DNA of 64,000 bases from Enterococcus asini ATCC 700915 (GCF_000407365.1 NZ_ASVU01000001.1:627001-691000); one strand, 5' to 3'. Counted from the first letter of the stretch, positions 33,979-42,347 are shown. Made by a program: numbers and translations. Notes: a model not told the origin generated them from the letters alone.

Positions 33979-35436
33979 TTATAAAACCTCTAGCAACTGC
34001 TGATCTTTTAATTCGTAAATCTTGGTAGCTACTTGCTCTACAAAGGCGCGGTCATGAGATGTAAAGAGCACAGTTCCCGGATAAGCACGAATCAACTCTT
34101 CCAAAGCTTCTATAGTAGACAAGTCGATGAAATTCGTCGGTTCATCTAAAACCAAGATATTGGCCGGACGGACGAAAACTTGGGCCAATTGCAGGCGGGT
34201 AGCTTCCCCGCCACTTAGTACATCAAGGGGTTTATTGATTTCTATCTGGCTAAAGCCTAGATTATGCAAAATACTCCGCACCAATTTTTCTGGATAATCT
34301 GTTTCCTTCATTAAATATGTTAATAGTGCTTCTTTGCCCTTTAGTCGATAGGCCAACTGCTGATAAACAGAAAAGACGACTTTCGGAGAACGAGTCAAAC
34401 GCTCGTCACCAGCAATCAATGCCTGCAAAAAGGAAGTTTTACCCACTCCATTATCACCTACCAAAGCGATTTTCTCTCCAAGACCAAATTGAAAATCACA
34501 GCGTTCTAAAAGAAGTTTGTTTCCTTTTTGAAGTGTAAAATTCGTTCCTGACAGAGGATATTTATTGTGTAAGGTCAACATCTGACTCGATGGGAAGTGG
34601 ATTTTTCGTTGGCGAGACTGTGCATCTGGCGCTTCTAATTGATCTAAACGACTGGCTAAGGCTTTAGCCGTTTTTTGTAAACTTTTCTGAACAGTATCTT
34701 TCTGCTTGGATGAAGAAAGTCGGTCTGGACGAATATTTTTTTTGCGTTTTTTTGCGGAAAGCTGGTTGGCTTTAATGGCTTGGACCTTCTTTTTCTCAAT
34801 CGCCGTTTCCAAACGCTGTTTTTCCTTCTGGTATTGTTCCCCAGCTTTCGCTAAAGCAAGAGTATGACTTTCCTTTTGTTCTCGGTACGCATCGTAATTT
34901 CCCGAGTAGACAGTGACACCGCCTTCTGCTACTTCCCAGATTTTCGTGGCCAATTGATTTAACAAACGTCGATCATGACTGACAAAGACTAATGTACCGT
35001 AATAATAGCGTAGTTCTTCTACCAAGAGTTCCACACCTGCCTCGTCTAAATGGGTGGTGGGCTCATCTAGTAATAAACCTAACTCATAGGTAGATAAAAT
35101 CTCAGCCAAGCGAAACTTACTCTGTTCCCCACCACTAAGCCCTTCCAAATGATTAGGCAAGGCCAAGCGACTGCTTAATTCCCCATCTAAGTCCGCCAAA
35201 TTCTTTGGCAATGGCGCTTGTTGAGGATAGTAACGAAAATCAATTTTTCGTTGAACTTCACCTGCATCTGGCGCTAGATTGCCCTTCAATAGACGCAATA
35301 AGGTAGATTTTCCGGTACCATTGTCCCCAATAATACCGATATGGTCATTTTGATAAATAGCTAACTCTGGGATATTTAGTACTTCTTTGGCCCCAAAGCT
35401 TTGTTGAATATTCTTTAATTTGATTGCAAGTTCCAT
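33979..35436 (-). CDS. Msr-like antibiotic-resistance ABC-F protein
   Basis: 485-residue soluble twin ATPase. First half: GDNGTGKST (Walker A), LSGGEQSK, LLDEPTTHLDE. Linker: a long basic helical stretch around residues 190-270, the ribosome-entering arm of ABC-F proteins. Second half: GDNGVGKTS, LSGGEATRLQLAQ, LVLDEPTNFID. No membrane domain. Such proteins rescue ribosomes from macrolides, lincosamides or similar drugs. Assignment to the Msr group rests on length and on the leader peptide upstream; the drug range is not shown by sequence. The ATG at 35436 follows AAAGGA; the longer open frame runs through the attenuator. Confidence 0.88.
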   Translation of the reverse strand: MELAIKLKNIQQSFGAKEVLNIPELAIYQNDHIGIIGDNGTGKSTLLRLLKGNLAPDAGEVQRKIDFRYYPQQAPLPKNLADLDGELSSRLALPNHLEGLSGGEQSKFRLAEILSTYELGLLLDEPTTHLDEAGVELLVEELRYYYGTLVFVSHDRRLLNQLATKIWEVAEGGVTVYSGNYDAYREQKESHTLALAKAGEQYQKEKQRLETAIEKKKVQAIKANQLSAKKRKKNIRPDRLSSSKQKDTVQKSLQKTAKALASRLDQLEAPDAQSRQRKIHFPSSQMLTLHNKYPLSGTNFTLQKGNKLLLERCDFQFGLGEKIALVGDNGVGKTSFLQALIAGDERLTRSPKVVFSVYQQLAYRLKGKEALLTYLMKETDYPEKLVRSILHNLGFSQIEINKPLDVLSGGEATRLQLAQVFVRPANILVLDEPTNFIDLSTIEALEELIRAYPGTVLFTSHDRAFVEQVATKIYELKDQQLLEVL

Positions 35437-35470
35437 AGTAGGATTCCTTTCTGCTAGGAAAAAAACGCAC

Positions 35471-35498
35471 AAAAAAAGGCATAGCCTATCAGCTATCC
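35471..35498 (-). terminator. Attenuator hairpin in the ABC-F leader
   Basis: GGATAGC and GCTATGCC (minus strand) form a stem followed by seven T, 34 bp before the ABC-F start codon and about 75 bp after the leader-peptide stop. Its place between a leader ORF and the coding region marks it as a conditional terminator. Confidence 0.82.
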
Positions 35499-35572
35499 CC
35501 ACTTGTGACTGGAAAAGGACATACTCCGCCCTTGAAAATTAAGCTTACCTAGACTTTTGAATGTGTATGCAC

Positions 35573-35617
35573 TTAACGATTCAAAAGACTCATGCGTAAT
35601 TTCATAGATGCGGTCAT
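35573..35617 (-). CDS. Regulatory leader peptide MTASMKLRMSLLNR
   Basis: 14-codon ORF behind an ideal GGAGG site 7 bp upstream. The peptide starts MTASMKLR, nearly identical to leader peptides I recall for msr(A) and similar to that of erm(D), and contains the K-L-R (+X+) motif at which macrolides stall ribosomes. Stalling would be expected to block the attenuator hairpin and switch on the ABC-F gene. A second, overlapping ATG gives only a two-codon ORF. Confidence 0.85.
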   Translation of the reverse strand: MTASMKLRMSLLNR

Positions 35618-35645
35618 GACATTTCCTCCTACATTGGTTTCAACC

Positions 35646-35675
35646 AGTATATCATGGAAGAGTTTTTCGTCGCAA
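35646..35675 (-). promoter_or_regulatory. Promoter of the ABC-F attenuated unit
   Basis: Minus-strand -35 TTGCGA (35670-35675), 18-bp spacer, -10 TATACT (35646-35651). It gives a leader of about 200 nt before the ABC-F gene. Confidence 0.75.
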
Positions 35676-35763
35676 GCTTAGACATTACCGCTCCCGTGCT
35701 TTTCTCATTCTAAAACCCGCAAGAACATGCTATGCTTAGATTATTACATCTAGGAGGTTCTTC

Positions 35764-36729
35764 ATGCGCATCGGATTACGCACAGTTAAAACTGCTTTGA
35801 GCGCGGCCTTGGCCTTACTTGTGGCGAGCCAGTTGCAACTGCTTTACCCTACCGCCGCAGCGATTATCGCCTTACTCAGTCTGACCAACACCAAGCACTC
35901 TTCTTTGATTACCGGGATTTCTCGCCTCTTCTCCCTGGCCTTAGCGACAGCTATCGCCTATCTCTGCTTTACATTTATCGGGTTCAATGCTGTCGCTTTC
36001 GGAGTTTACCTCTTACTCTTTATTCCTAGTGCCGTCTATTTCAAACTCTCGGAGGGCATCTCGGTAAGCTCGGTTTTGGTGACTCACTACTTGATTGAGC
36101 AAGACCTTTCTTGGCAGCTGATTACTAATGAATTCGCCTTGATGATTCTCGGCGTCGGCTTTGCCCTACTCTTTAATTTATACATGCCCAATCGCGAAGA
36201 AAACGTCCGGGAAAATCAGCTGATTATCGAGTCTCTTTTTAAAAACATTCTCGAGAAAATGGCGGACTCCTTAGCCGAACCGGAAAGTGAAACCCACCTA
36301 TTAAAGGACTGCTTGCAAATTCACGACTTTATCCAAAAAAGCAGCCATGAAGCGCAACTGCTAATGGAGAATCATTGGCTTGCCCGGGACAGTTATTACT
36401 TGGATTACTTCCAAATGCGGCGTTTACAGTCTAACTTTTTAAAAGATATGCTTCAGCTCTTGGAAAAAACTACCATCGAACCTTTGCAATCCAAGCAGAT
36501 TCGCGATATTTTGCTGTATACGGCGGATCATTTTGTCGAGGAAAACGATGGCCAAACAAACTTGAACAAAATCGCCGAAGTTTACGAATCCTATCGCACC
36601 ATGCCATTACCCCAAACTCGAGAAGAATTCGAAAATCGGGCGCGCCTCTTTCATTTTTTGCAATTATTCGAAGCCTTTATGGAAATCAAGGCTGACTTTT
36701 ACACCCAGCATCAGGAAGAACGAATCTAA
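35764..36729 (+). CDS. Aromatic acid exporter family (DUF939/ArAE_1-like) membrane protein
   Basis: 321 residues. Four to six membrane segments fill the first 145 residues (TALSAALALLVASQLQLLYPTAAAIIALLSL; LLLFIPSAVYFKL; EFALMILGVGFALLFNLYMP), followed by a cytosolic helical domain of about 175 residues. This is the layout of the YqjA/ArAE_1 family; transport of aromatic acids is a family label, not demonstrated. AGGAGG precedes the ATG. Single gene with its own terminator, divergent from the ABC-F gene. Confidence 0.85.
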   Translation: MRIGLRTVKTALSAALALLVASQLQLLYPTAAAIIALLSLTNTKHSSLITGISRLFSLALATAIAYLCFTFIGFNAVAFGVYLLLFIPSAVYFKLSEGISVSSVLVTHYLIEQDLSWQLITNEFALMILGVGFALLFNLYMPNREENVRENQLIIESLFKNILEKMADSLAEPESETHLLKDCLQIHDFIQKSSHEAQLLMENHWLARDSYYLDYFQMRRLQSNFLKDMLQLLEKTTIEPLQSKQIRDILLYTADHFVEENDGQTNLNKIAEVYESYRTMPLPQTREEFENRARLFHFLQLFEAFMEIKADFYTQHQEERI

Positions 36730-36741
36730 TCTTTCCCAACG

Positions 36742-36790
36742 AAAAAACCGAGCTACTTCTCTGAAATTTGGGGAAGTAGCTCGGTTTTTC
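36742..36790. terminator. Bidirectional terminator
   Basis: AAAAACCGAGCTACTTC and GAAGTAGCTCGGTTTTT form a 17-bp perfect stem with a 13-base loop. It serves the plus-strand exporter gene and the minus-strand ABC-2 permease gene. Confidence 0.92.
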
Positions 36791-36805
36791 TTTGTTCTCA
36801 TTTTG

Positions 36806-37558
36806 TTACGCCACTTTTTTATAAAGTCGATTGGCCGCGATAAAAGCAATCCCTAACAAAATCACCAGCCAGAGGACAGCACTCCAAGCGCCATTGCCCA
36901 AAGGTTGTTCCGTAAAAGCATTGCGCAAGGTATCCGTAATTGGCGTAATCGGTTGATGTTCCGCAAACCAGCGTAAGCCTGCAGGCATGGTCTCCGTGGG
37001 TACGAAAGCCGAGCTTAAAAATGGCAAGAACATCAATGGATACGCCAAGGCGCTTGCTCCGGTCATGGTTTTTGCCATCAGCCCCGGCACGATCATCAAC
37101 CAAGTAAAAGTCAAATTAAACAAGGTCAACAGTCCCAATACCACCAGCCAATCGGCCAAGCTTGCCCCGGTCCGAAAACCCATGAGAAAGGCGATTCCTA
37201 AGACAATTACCAAGGAAATCGTGTTGGCAATCAAGGTGGTAATCACATGGCCCCACAAGAAAGAAGCACTGTGGATGGGCATGGATTTCACGCGAGAAAA
37301 CATCCCTTTTTGCTTGTCTTCAAATAGCCGATACCCAGTATAAGAAACCCCAGAAGCGACAGTCATTAACAAAATTCCTGGCAATAAGTAATTGATATAA
37401 GTACCAGAGCCGATGCTTGCTTTAATGGCCCCGCCAAAAACATAGACAAAGAGCAATAAGAAACAAATCGGCATCAACGCCGTGGTAATAATCGTATCCG
37501 CCGAGCGGGTAATGTGCTTTAAGGTACGATTTGTGAAAACTATAGTATCTTTAATCAT
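36806..37558 (-). CDS. ABC-2 type exporter permease (DrrB-like)
   Basis: 250 residues with six membrane segments (TIITTALMPICFLLLFVYVFG; YLLPGILLMTVASGVSY; WGHVITTLIANTISLVIVLGIAFLMG; LMFLPFLSSAFVPTETMP). The FEDKQKGMFSRVKSMPI loop is typical of DrrB/ABC-2 permeases of drug or lipid exporters. The ATG at 37558 overlaps the end of the ATPase gene by 8 bp. The partner ATPase gene carries an in-frame stop, so the exporter may be non-functional. Confidence 0.9.
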   Translation of the reverse strand: MIKDTIVFTNRTLKHITRSADTIITTALMPICFLLLFVYVFGGAIKASIGSGTYINYLLPGILLMTVASGVSYTGYRLFEDKQKGMFSRVKSMPIHSASFLWGHVITTLIANTISLVIVLGIAFLMGFRTGASLADWLVVLGLLTLFNLTFTWLMIVPGLMAKTMTGASALAYPLMFLPFLSSAFVPTETMPAGLRWFAEHQPITPITDTLRNAFTEQPLGNGAWSAVLWLVILLGIAFIAANRLYKKVA

Positions 37559-38252
37559 GATGTTTCTCCCCTTTTCCTGAAACAATGGCCAAGAAAATTT
37601 CTTCCAAACTTGGTTGCTTTTCTACATATTCCACTTTTGGCGCCGGGAACAAAGCTTTCAGCTCGTCAAACGTTCCATTCACTACGATTGTGCCTTCGTG
37701 TAAAATCGCAATCCGATCTGCTAAAATCTCCGCCTCTTTCAAGTATTACGTCGTTAAGAAAATCGTCGTTCCCTGAGCTACCAACTGGCGAATCAAAGTG
37801 TAGACCTCATTGCGGGCTTCCGGATCCAAGCCAGTAGTTGGTTCATCCAAAAAGATGACTTTCGGCGCGCCAATCAAACTCATGGCGATATCAATCCGCC
37901 GGCGCATCCCACCAGAGTAAGTTCCCACAGGCTTGTCTGCGGCAGCCACCAAAGAAACAGCCCCCAGCATTTTGTCTGCCACTTGCTTTGGCTCTGGTTC
38001 CCGCCGCAAGCGAGCAATCAATTCCAGGTTTTCTCGTCCCGTTAAAATATCGTCCACAGCAGCGAATTGTCCCGTTAAACTAATCGATTGTCGGACTTTT
38101 TCGCCCTCGCTTGCGACATCAAAGCCGGCCACTGTGCATTTACCTCCGTCTGCTGGTAGTAAACTCGTCAAGATATTGATGATAGTAGTCTTACCAGCCC
38201 CATTGGAACCAAGCAAGGCAAACACCGATCCTGGTGCCACTTGCAAGTTCAC
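37551..38252 (-). pseudogene. DrrA-like ABC exporter ATPase, disrupted by nonsense codon(s)
   Basis: The intact-looking parts are LLGSNGAGKTTIINIL (Walker A), YSGGMRRRIDIAMSLIG (signature), VIFLDEPTTGLDPE (Walker B), then TIFLTT-stop-YLKEAEILADRIAILHEGTIV. The family has Q-Y-x-E-E-A here, so a single CAA-to-TAA change at 37746-37748 explains the break. The N-terminal end is also eroded: upstream of VNLQVAPGS a TAA in frame (near 38267) separates it from a possible start at about 38344, and the usual first strand is not recognisable. Without read-through only a truncated ATPase is made. Confidence 0.85.
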
Positions 38253-38486
38253 ACCCTGGACGAAGGCTTACGTAGCGGTCCAAATCCCGATGAATTTAAT
38301 TTTTAATCCTAGCCAGAAATCACTGTCTGAAACGTGGAATTGCATCTTTTCCAATAAGATATTTCCCGAGGTCAATCGCCACTCCCTTTCGCGCTTTTTG
38401 TGCTACACTCAAGTTCAAATCATGGTTTTCTAGCTATAGTGAACCTTACAGCAGCCAGAAAACCAGGCTAGATAAGGAGTGGTGAT

Positions 38487-39056
38487 ATGATTTTGCGCAT
38501 TGGCTTTTTCCGAGGCTTAAATGTTGGGGGTAAAAACAAACTGGCAATGACCGCGCTCAAAAGCATCTTTCAAGACATGAACTTTCAAACGCTAAAGACC
38601 ATTGGCAACACCGGCGTCATCCTCTTTGATGCCGAAGAAAGTAAGCACACTGACGCTGAGATTGCCACCATCGTTTCCGATAAGACTGGTGTTCCCGCCT
38701 CGTTTCTTTCCATTTCGTATGCTGACCTAGACTTTTTGTTGCAAAATGTCCCAAGCTGGTGGAATAAAAACAAAGACTGGCGCCACAATGCCATTTTTCT
38801 CCTGGAAAACCGCTCCGGAAAACAACTACTTGCCGATATTCCTCCAACAGACGAGAACATCGAAAAAATCCAGTTAGTAAACAATACCATCCTCTGGTCC
38901 TCTGCTTTTGCCGAACACAAGCTCTATTACAAAAGCCAGTATCGCAAACTCCTGAAACACGAGGCTTCCCCCTTTATGACCATTCGCAACGCCAATACCC
39001 TCAGCAAAACATATGAGGAAGCCACAAAAATGCTTACAGATGATAAAAATAGCTAG
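38487..39056 (+). CDS. DUF1697 family protein
   Basis: 189 residues. Starts with the family hallmark IGFFRGLNVGGKNKLAMTALKSIFQDMNFQTLKTIGNTGVILF (R-G-I/L-N-V-G-G). Soluble, no signal peptide. The family is widespread in bacteria but has no established function. AAGGAGTGGTGAT precedes the ATG. A plus-strand terminator-like inverted repeat follows at 39089. Confidence 0.9.
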   Translation: MILRIGFFRGLNVGGKNKLAMTALKSIFQDMNFQTLKTIGNTGVILFDAEESKHTDAEIATIVSDKTGVPASFLSISYADLDFLLQNVPSWWNKNKDWRHNAIFLLENRSGKQLLADIPPTDENIEKIQLVNNTILWSSAFAEHKLYYKSQYRKLLKHEASPFMTIRNANTLSKTYEEATKMLTDDKNS

Positions 39057-39088
39057 CCAGAGTTTTGGCGATAACCACTAAAAATCAA

Positions 39089-39139
39089 AGACGTGAAAGC
39101 AATTCACTAAATAAGTGCATTGCTTTCACGTCTGTTTTC
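39089..39139 (+). terminator. Terminator after the DUF1697 gene
   Basis: AGACGTGAAAGCAATTCACT and AGTGCATTGCTTTCACGTCT form a long stem with one mismatch and a short AT loop, followed by GTTTTCTTT. Confidence 0.8.
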
Positions 39140-39160
39140 TTTGATTTACTCTTTCGGAAA

Positions 39161-39264
39161 TCATTCTTTCAACTGCAAGCCCAAAATCACTTCCGGCAAA
39201 ACTCGCGTCCCAATCTGTAATACGTTTTCTTCAACTAACTGCGCCCCCAATTTTGATAAAATAG
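39161..39264 (-). pseudogene. 3' remnant of a chromosomal gene cut by the IS element
   Basis: An open frame reading in from the IS boundary encodes ILSKLGAQLVEENVLQIGTR, then VLPEVILGLQLKE and a stop (39161-39163). Base composition matches the host rather than the AT-rich island. The family was not recognised. Everything upstream is replaced by the insertion sequence at 39265, so this looks like the last 33 codons of a lost gene. Confidence 0.55.
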
Positions 39265-39330
39265 TGTTAGTATCAAATCTTAGACATCTTTTCGTAGAGA
39301 CAGAAATAAATTAAACTTATCTACGAGAGG

Positions 39331-39594
39331 ATGGATTTTATGACCCGATATGAAGAAAATTTTAAACAGATGATTGTTGAACTAAATCAAACTGGACGTT
39401 CTGTTCGAGGGTTGGCGAAAGAATATGGCTTAGCTGAAGCGACGATTTATAAGTGGAAGAATTTATACTTACCTGATCCGTCCACAGGACTAACCGGAAA
39501 AGAAGCGGCTGATTTGAGAAAAGAAAATGCTCGTTTGAAAGAGGAACTTGAAATATTAAAAAAAGCCGCAGCCATATTCTCTCGAAAGACCTGA
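39331..39594 (+). CDS. IS3-family OrfA (outer element)
   Basis: 87 residues: HTH_Tnp_1-type DNA-binding region (RGLAKEYGLAEATIYKWKNLY) followed by a leucine-zipper helix (LRKENARLKEELEILKKAAAIFSRK). Normal for OrfA of IS3/IS150-like elements. GAGAGGATGG precedes the ATG. After its stop the frame of orfB begins (KSLVRFIEKWCKD) and breaks off at the inner insertion. Confidence 0.9.
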   Translation: MDFMTRYEENFKQMIVELNQTGRSVRGLAKEYGLAEATIYKWKNLYLPDPSTGLTGKEAADLRKENARLKEELEILKKAAAIFSRKT

Positions 39595-39691
39595 AGTCAC
39601 TTGTCCGATTCATTGAAAAATGGTGTAAGGATTGATGTTAGGATGATTTCATGGACACGATTTGGTAGAATCTAACTACTAAGAAAAGGAC

Positions 39692-39964
39692 GTGTCCACG
39701 ATGGCAAAAGCCAAGAAAAAATTTGATGAAGACTTTAAGAAGATGATCTTAGATTTAAACCAGTCTGGCCAATCGGTCGAGGAACTGGCAGCGCAATATG
39801 GTATCGCTACACAAACGATTTATCGTTGGAAGAAGCTTTATACAAAGAATGAAGCAACCGGCATGACTAAGGCAGAAATCCTAGCAATGAAAAAGGAAAT
39901 GGCCCGCATGCAGGAGGAAAACACTATCCTAAAAAAGGCTTTAACCATATTCGCTCAAAAGTAA
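39692..39964 (+). CDS. IS3-family OrfA (inner element)
   Basis: 90 residues, MAKAKKKFDEDFKKMILDLN, then HTH (VEELAAQYGIATQTIYRWKKLY) and leucine-zipper (MKKEMARMQEENTILKKALTIFAQK). Clearly related to the outer OrfA but distinct. It begins 60 bp inside the IS. orfB follows 2 bp later; programmed -1 frameshifting near the A-rich end (AAAAAAGG around 39931-39938) could make an OrfAB fusion. Confidence 0.92.
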   Translation: MSTMAKAKKKFDEDFKKMILDLNQSGQSVEELAAQYGIATQTIYRWKKLYTKNEATGMTKAEILAMKKEMARMQEENTILKKALTIFAQK

Positions 39965-39966
39965 AA

Positions 39967-40842
39967 ATGAGTGATGTCTTCGAATTTATTCAATCAAATG
40001 TTCATGATCATGACGTAAAACAAATGTGTACCGTTTTGGAAGCACCGAAATCCAGCTACTATGACTGGAAGAAAAAGAAGCCTTCCAAGCGCCAATCAGA
40101 AAACAAACGCTTAAACCGCTTGATTTCAGGAATCTACTTTGAAAACAAGGGTATCTATGGTGCGCCCAAAATTCATAAGATTCTTGTTGGCCGTGGCGAG
40201 ACCTTGTCCCTAAAGAAAGTACAAATACTGATGAGAAAATTAGGCTTGCGTTCAATCACCCTCAAGAAGTACAAGCCTGGCAAACAAGCAAAAGTTAAAA
40301 GTGAAGGACGTAAAAACCTGTTAAACCAAGATTTTACCACTACGTCGATCAATCAAAAATGGGTGACAGACATTACCTATATTCATACCCTAAAAGATGG
40401 CTGGACCTATCTTTCCACCATCCAAGATCTTCACACAAAGAAAATCATCGGTTGGAAGTTTGGCAAGCAGATGACGAAAGAACTGGTTATCGAAACCCTT
40501 GACCATGCGCTCTTAAACCACACGCCCTCCGAGAACTTGATCATCCACTCAGACTTGGGTTCTCAGTACACTAGCGAAGCCTATGAGGCAAAGTTGAAAG
40601 AATTGAACATTCGGCACTCCTTTAGTCGTAAAGGCTGTCCGTATGACAATGCCGGTATCGAATCGTTTCACGCCTCACTCAAAAAAGAAGAAGTCTATCC
40701 ATCAAAAGCGTATGAAAACTTTGAAGCTGCTCATTTAGCGTTATTTCAATACATTGAAGGATTTTACAATCGCAAGCGAATCCATAGTAGTATTAATTAT
40801 TTAACACCAAATCAGATGGAAGAGTTGGCATTGCAAGCTTAG
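39967..40842 (+). CDS. IS3-family OrfB transposase (inner element)
   Basis: 291 residues with an N-terminal HTH_21-type region (RLISGIYFENKGIYGAPKIHKIL) and an rve integrase core. The DDE residues can be assigned: KWVTDITYI (first Asp), IIHSDLGSQYTS (second Asp), PYDNAGIESFHASLKKEEV (Glu). FYNRKRIHSSINYLTPNQME closes the domain as in the IS3/IS150 group. Apparently intact. Confidence 0.94.
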   Translation: MSDVFEFIQSNVHDHDVKQMCTVLEAPKSSYYDWKKKKPSKRQSENKRLNRLISGIYFENKGIYGAPKIHKILVGRGETLSLKKVQILMRKLGLRSITLKKYKPGKQAKVKSEGRKNLLNQDFTTTSINQKWVTDITYIHTLKDGWTYLSTIQDLHTKKIIGWKFGKQMTKELVIETLDHALLNHTPSENLIIHSDLGSQYTSEAYEAKLKELNIRHSFSRKGCPYDNAGIESFHASLKKEEVYPSKAYENFEAAHLALFQYIEGFYNRKRIHSSINYLTPNQMEELALQA

Positions 40843-41018
40843 TTCCTAGCTACCACCTACATTTTTTTTGCGAGATTTCCACAGGGCTTCAACTTCATCG
40901 CTTCGATCAGCGGTCAAACGGTTTTGGTTTGACGGCTGGTCGAAACGATGAGATACTAACCCGCTGGAATCTCGAAAAAATTCTCACAAATCGTGTCCGA
41001 GGTATTGACTCAAATCCA

Positions 41019-41855
41019 GATTACACTGTTTCTTTGTTGTGTCGGTTATTAGAAATTCCTAGGAGCGTCTACTATTTTTATAAAAATAAATCGTTAACAG
41101 CTACAGAAGTCAGAAATAACCAATTGAAAAAGAAGATTTCAACGATCTTTTTTGATCATAAACAGAGATATGGTGCAACAAAAATCCATCAAGTGTTGCT
41201 AAAAGAAGGAATTTCAGTATCTCTTAAGCATGTTCAAAAATTGATGAAACAATTAAATCTAAGGTCAATTGTGGTTAAGAAATACAGACCTCAACGGTCT
41301 GTTCAGCCGGTTGTTTTAAAAGAGAACATCTTAAATCAGGACTTTTCTACTAAAACTATCTGTGAAAAATGGGTAGCTGATATCACCTACATTCCAACTA
41401 AGAAAAATGGTTGGTGTTACTTATCTTCAATTATGGATTTACACACGAAAAAGATTATTAGCTATACATTTTCTAAGCGAATGACTGTCGATTGTGTGTT
41501 ACAAACACTCAATCAAGCGAAACAACGGTACCACATTCCAGAAGGAATGATTCTACACACCGATTTAGGTAGTCAATATACAGCAATCGAAGTGGAAAGT
41601 TGGCTTGAAAACAATAAAATAAGACATTCCTATAGTCGCAAAGGAACACCCTATGATAATGCAGGAATTGAGTCCTTCCATGCATCATTGAAAAAAGAAG
41701 AAGTATACACGACGACTTACTCAGACTTCGAAGAAGCGAATCGAGCACTATTTAGTTACATTGAAGGATTTTATAACCGGAATCGAATTCACAGCTCGAT
41801 TCACTATCTAACCCCTCAGGAGTTTGAAGAGTTAGCAAAAGAAAAAATGGCGTAA
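41019..41855 (+). pseudogene. IS3-family OrfB transposase (outer element), 5' end cut off by the inner IS
   Basis: The catalytic core is complete (KWVADITYI, LHTDLGSQYTA, PYDNAGIESFHASLKKEEV, FYNRNRIHSSIHYLTP). The first codons (KSLVRFIEKWCKD) lie before the inner IS at about 39594-39632, so the normal OrfB or OrfAB fusion cannot be made. An ATG at 40929 inside the inner IS opens a chimeric frame of 308 codons that could still yield a nearly full transposase if expressed. Confidence 0.85.
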
Positions 41856-41897
41856 CCGTCTCTACTAAAATGTGTCCAAGATATTGACTCAAATCCA

Positions 41898-42122
41898 ATT
41901 CCTGAAGGTGTAACTTTTTTAGGCTATAATGCTTTTACCAATAAGAATTTAGTTCAAACATTTTATCTACCAAACACCTTGTCTAGATATGATGCAACTA
42001 CAACAAACCATAACATGGAGAATACTTTTGTAATTGGTCAATATACAGAAATCTCAACTAAATATGGAGAAGGTCTTTATATCGAACAATTCGGAAATAA
42101 TTTTAAAATTATTCGTCAGTAA
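41898..42122 (+). pseudogene. 3' fragment of a BspA-like leucine-rich-repeat surface protein
   Basis: Directly after the IS end the frame reads IPEGVTFLGYNAFTNKNLVQ, then TFYLPNTL and on to a stop at 42120-42122. IPEGVTxLGxxAFxxxxLxxxxLP is the BspA-type (LRR_5) repeat of secreted adhesion proteins. About 74 codons remain; the N-terminal part is not in the window. Base composition is AT-rich like the island. An intrinsic terminator follows. Confidence 0.7.
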
Positions 42123-42169
42123 GCGAAATGCTTAATCTAAATTTAACTATGTTCATTCAGTAAAATATT

Positions 42170-42201
42170 AATCCTTAACAAATTTTGTTAAGGATTTTTT
42201 T
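42170..42201 (+). terminator. Terminator of the BspA-like fragment
   Basis: AATCCTTAACA and TGTTAAGGATT form an 11-bp perfect stem followed by TTTTTT. The stretch 42202-42284 shows nothing further. Confidence 0.88.
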
Positions 42202-42284
42202 ATCACACACTTTTTTTATAGTTAAATATATTTACACACAACGTTCAAATTTCCATCCCCTACTTTTAGATGATAAAATAGTAG

Positions 42285-42347
42285 ATGGATAGTTTTGAAA
42301 AGGGATAGTTATGAGATGGATACTTTTGGAAGTCAGGGATACTTTAC
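42285..42347. repeat. Cluster A of GGATA repeats
   Basis: Four direct copies: ATGGATAGTTTTGA (42285), GGGATAGTTATGAG (42302), ATGGATACTTTTGG (42316) and GGGATACTTTAC (42337). The core is (A/G)(T/G)GGATA(G/C)TT. Spacings are about 17, 14 and 21 bp. The 260 bp that follow are AT-rich with no gene or clear signal. Confidence 0.7.

Larger units (their letters stand above)
39633..41018 (+). mobile_element. Inner IS3-family element, 1386 bp, with GAT target duplication
   Basis: Left end TGATGTTAGG...TGGACACGATTTG (from 39633); right end is the complement of a sequence beginning TGGATTTGAG...CGGACACGATTTG (to 41018). The shared inner repeat is GGACACGATTTG. The host trinucleotide GAT occurs at both borders (39630-39632 and 41019-41021), a 3-bp duplication typical of IS3 elements. 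Joining the flanks restores the outer orfB frame. It encodes complete OrfA and OrfB. Between the OrfB stop and the right end lies a long hairpin region (about 40895-40950) and no gene. The element looks intact and recently active. Confidence 0.88.
39265..41897 (+). mobile_element. IS3-family element (outer), interrupted by a second IS
   Basis: Terminal inverted repeats include TTAGACATCTTTTCGTAGAGAC (39280-39301) at the left and the complement of GTCTCTACTAAAATGTGTCCAA (41858-41879) at the right, 18 of 22 identical; the right end is taken at ...CAAATCCA (41897). The left end is less certain, near 39265. Removing the inner IS and its duplicated GAT leaves about 1244 bp, a normal IS3 size. No target duplication flanks it, and the two sides belong to different sequence contexts. 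Both reading frames are present but orfB is split by the inner IS. Confidence 0.8.

Noticed and set aside
40929-41018. Independent start for a full transposase at 40929
   Set aside because: The first 30 codons are the non-coding right end of the inner IS; the true orfB N-terminus lies before 39632.
40993-41897. Near-identical 26-bp copies as att sites or recombination targets
   Set aside because: They are the right ends of the two related IS3 elements; positions and inverted repeats explain them.
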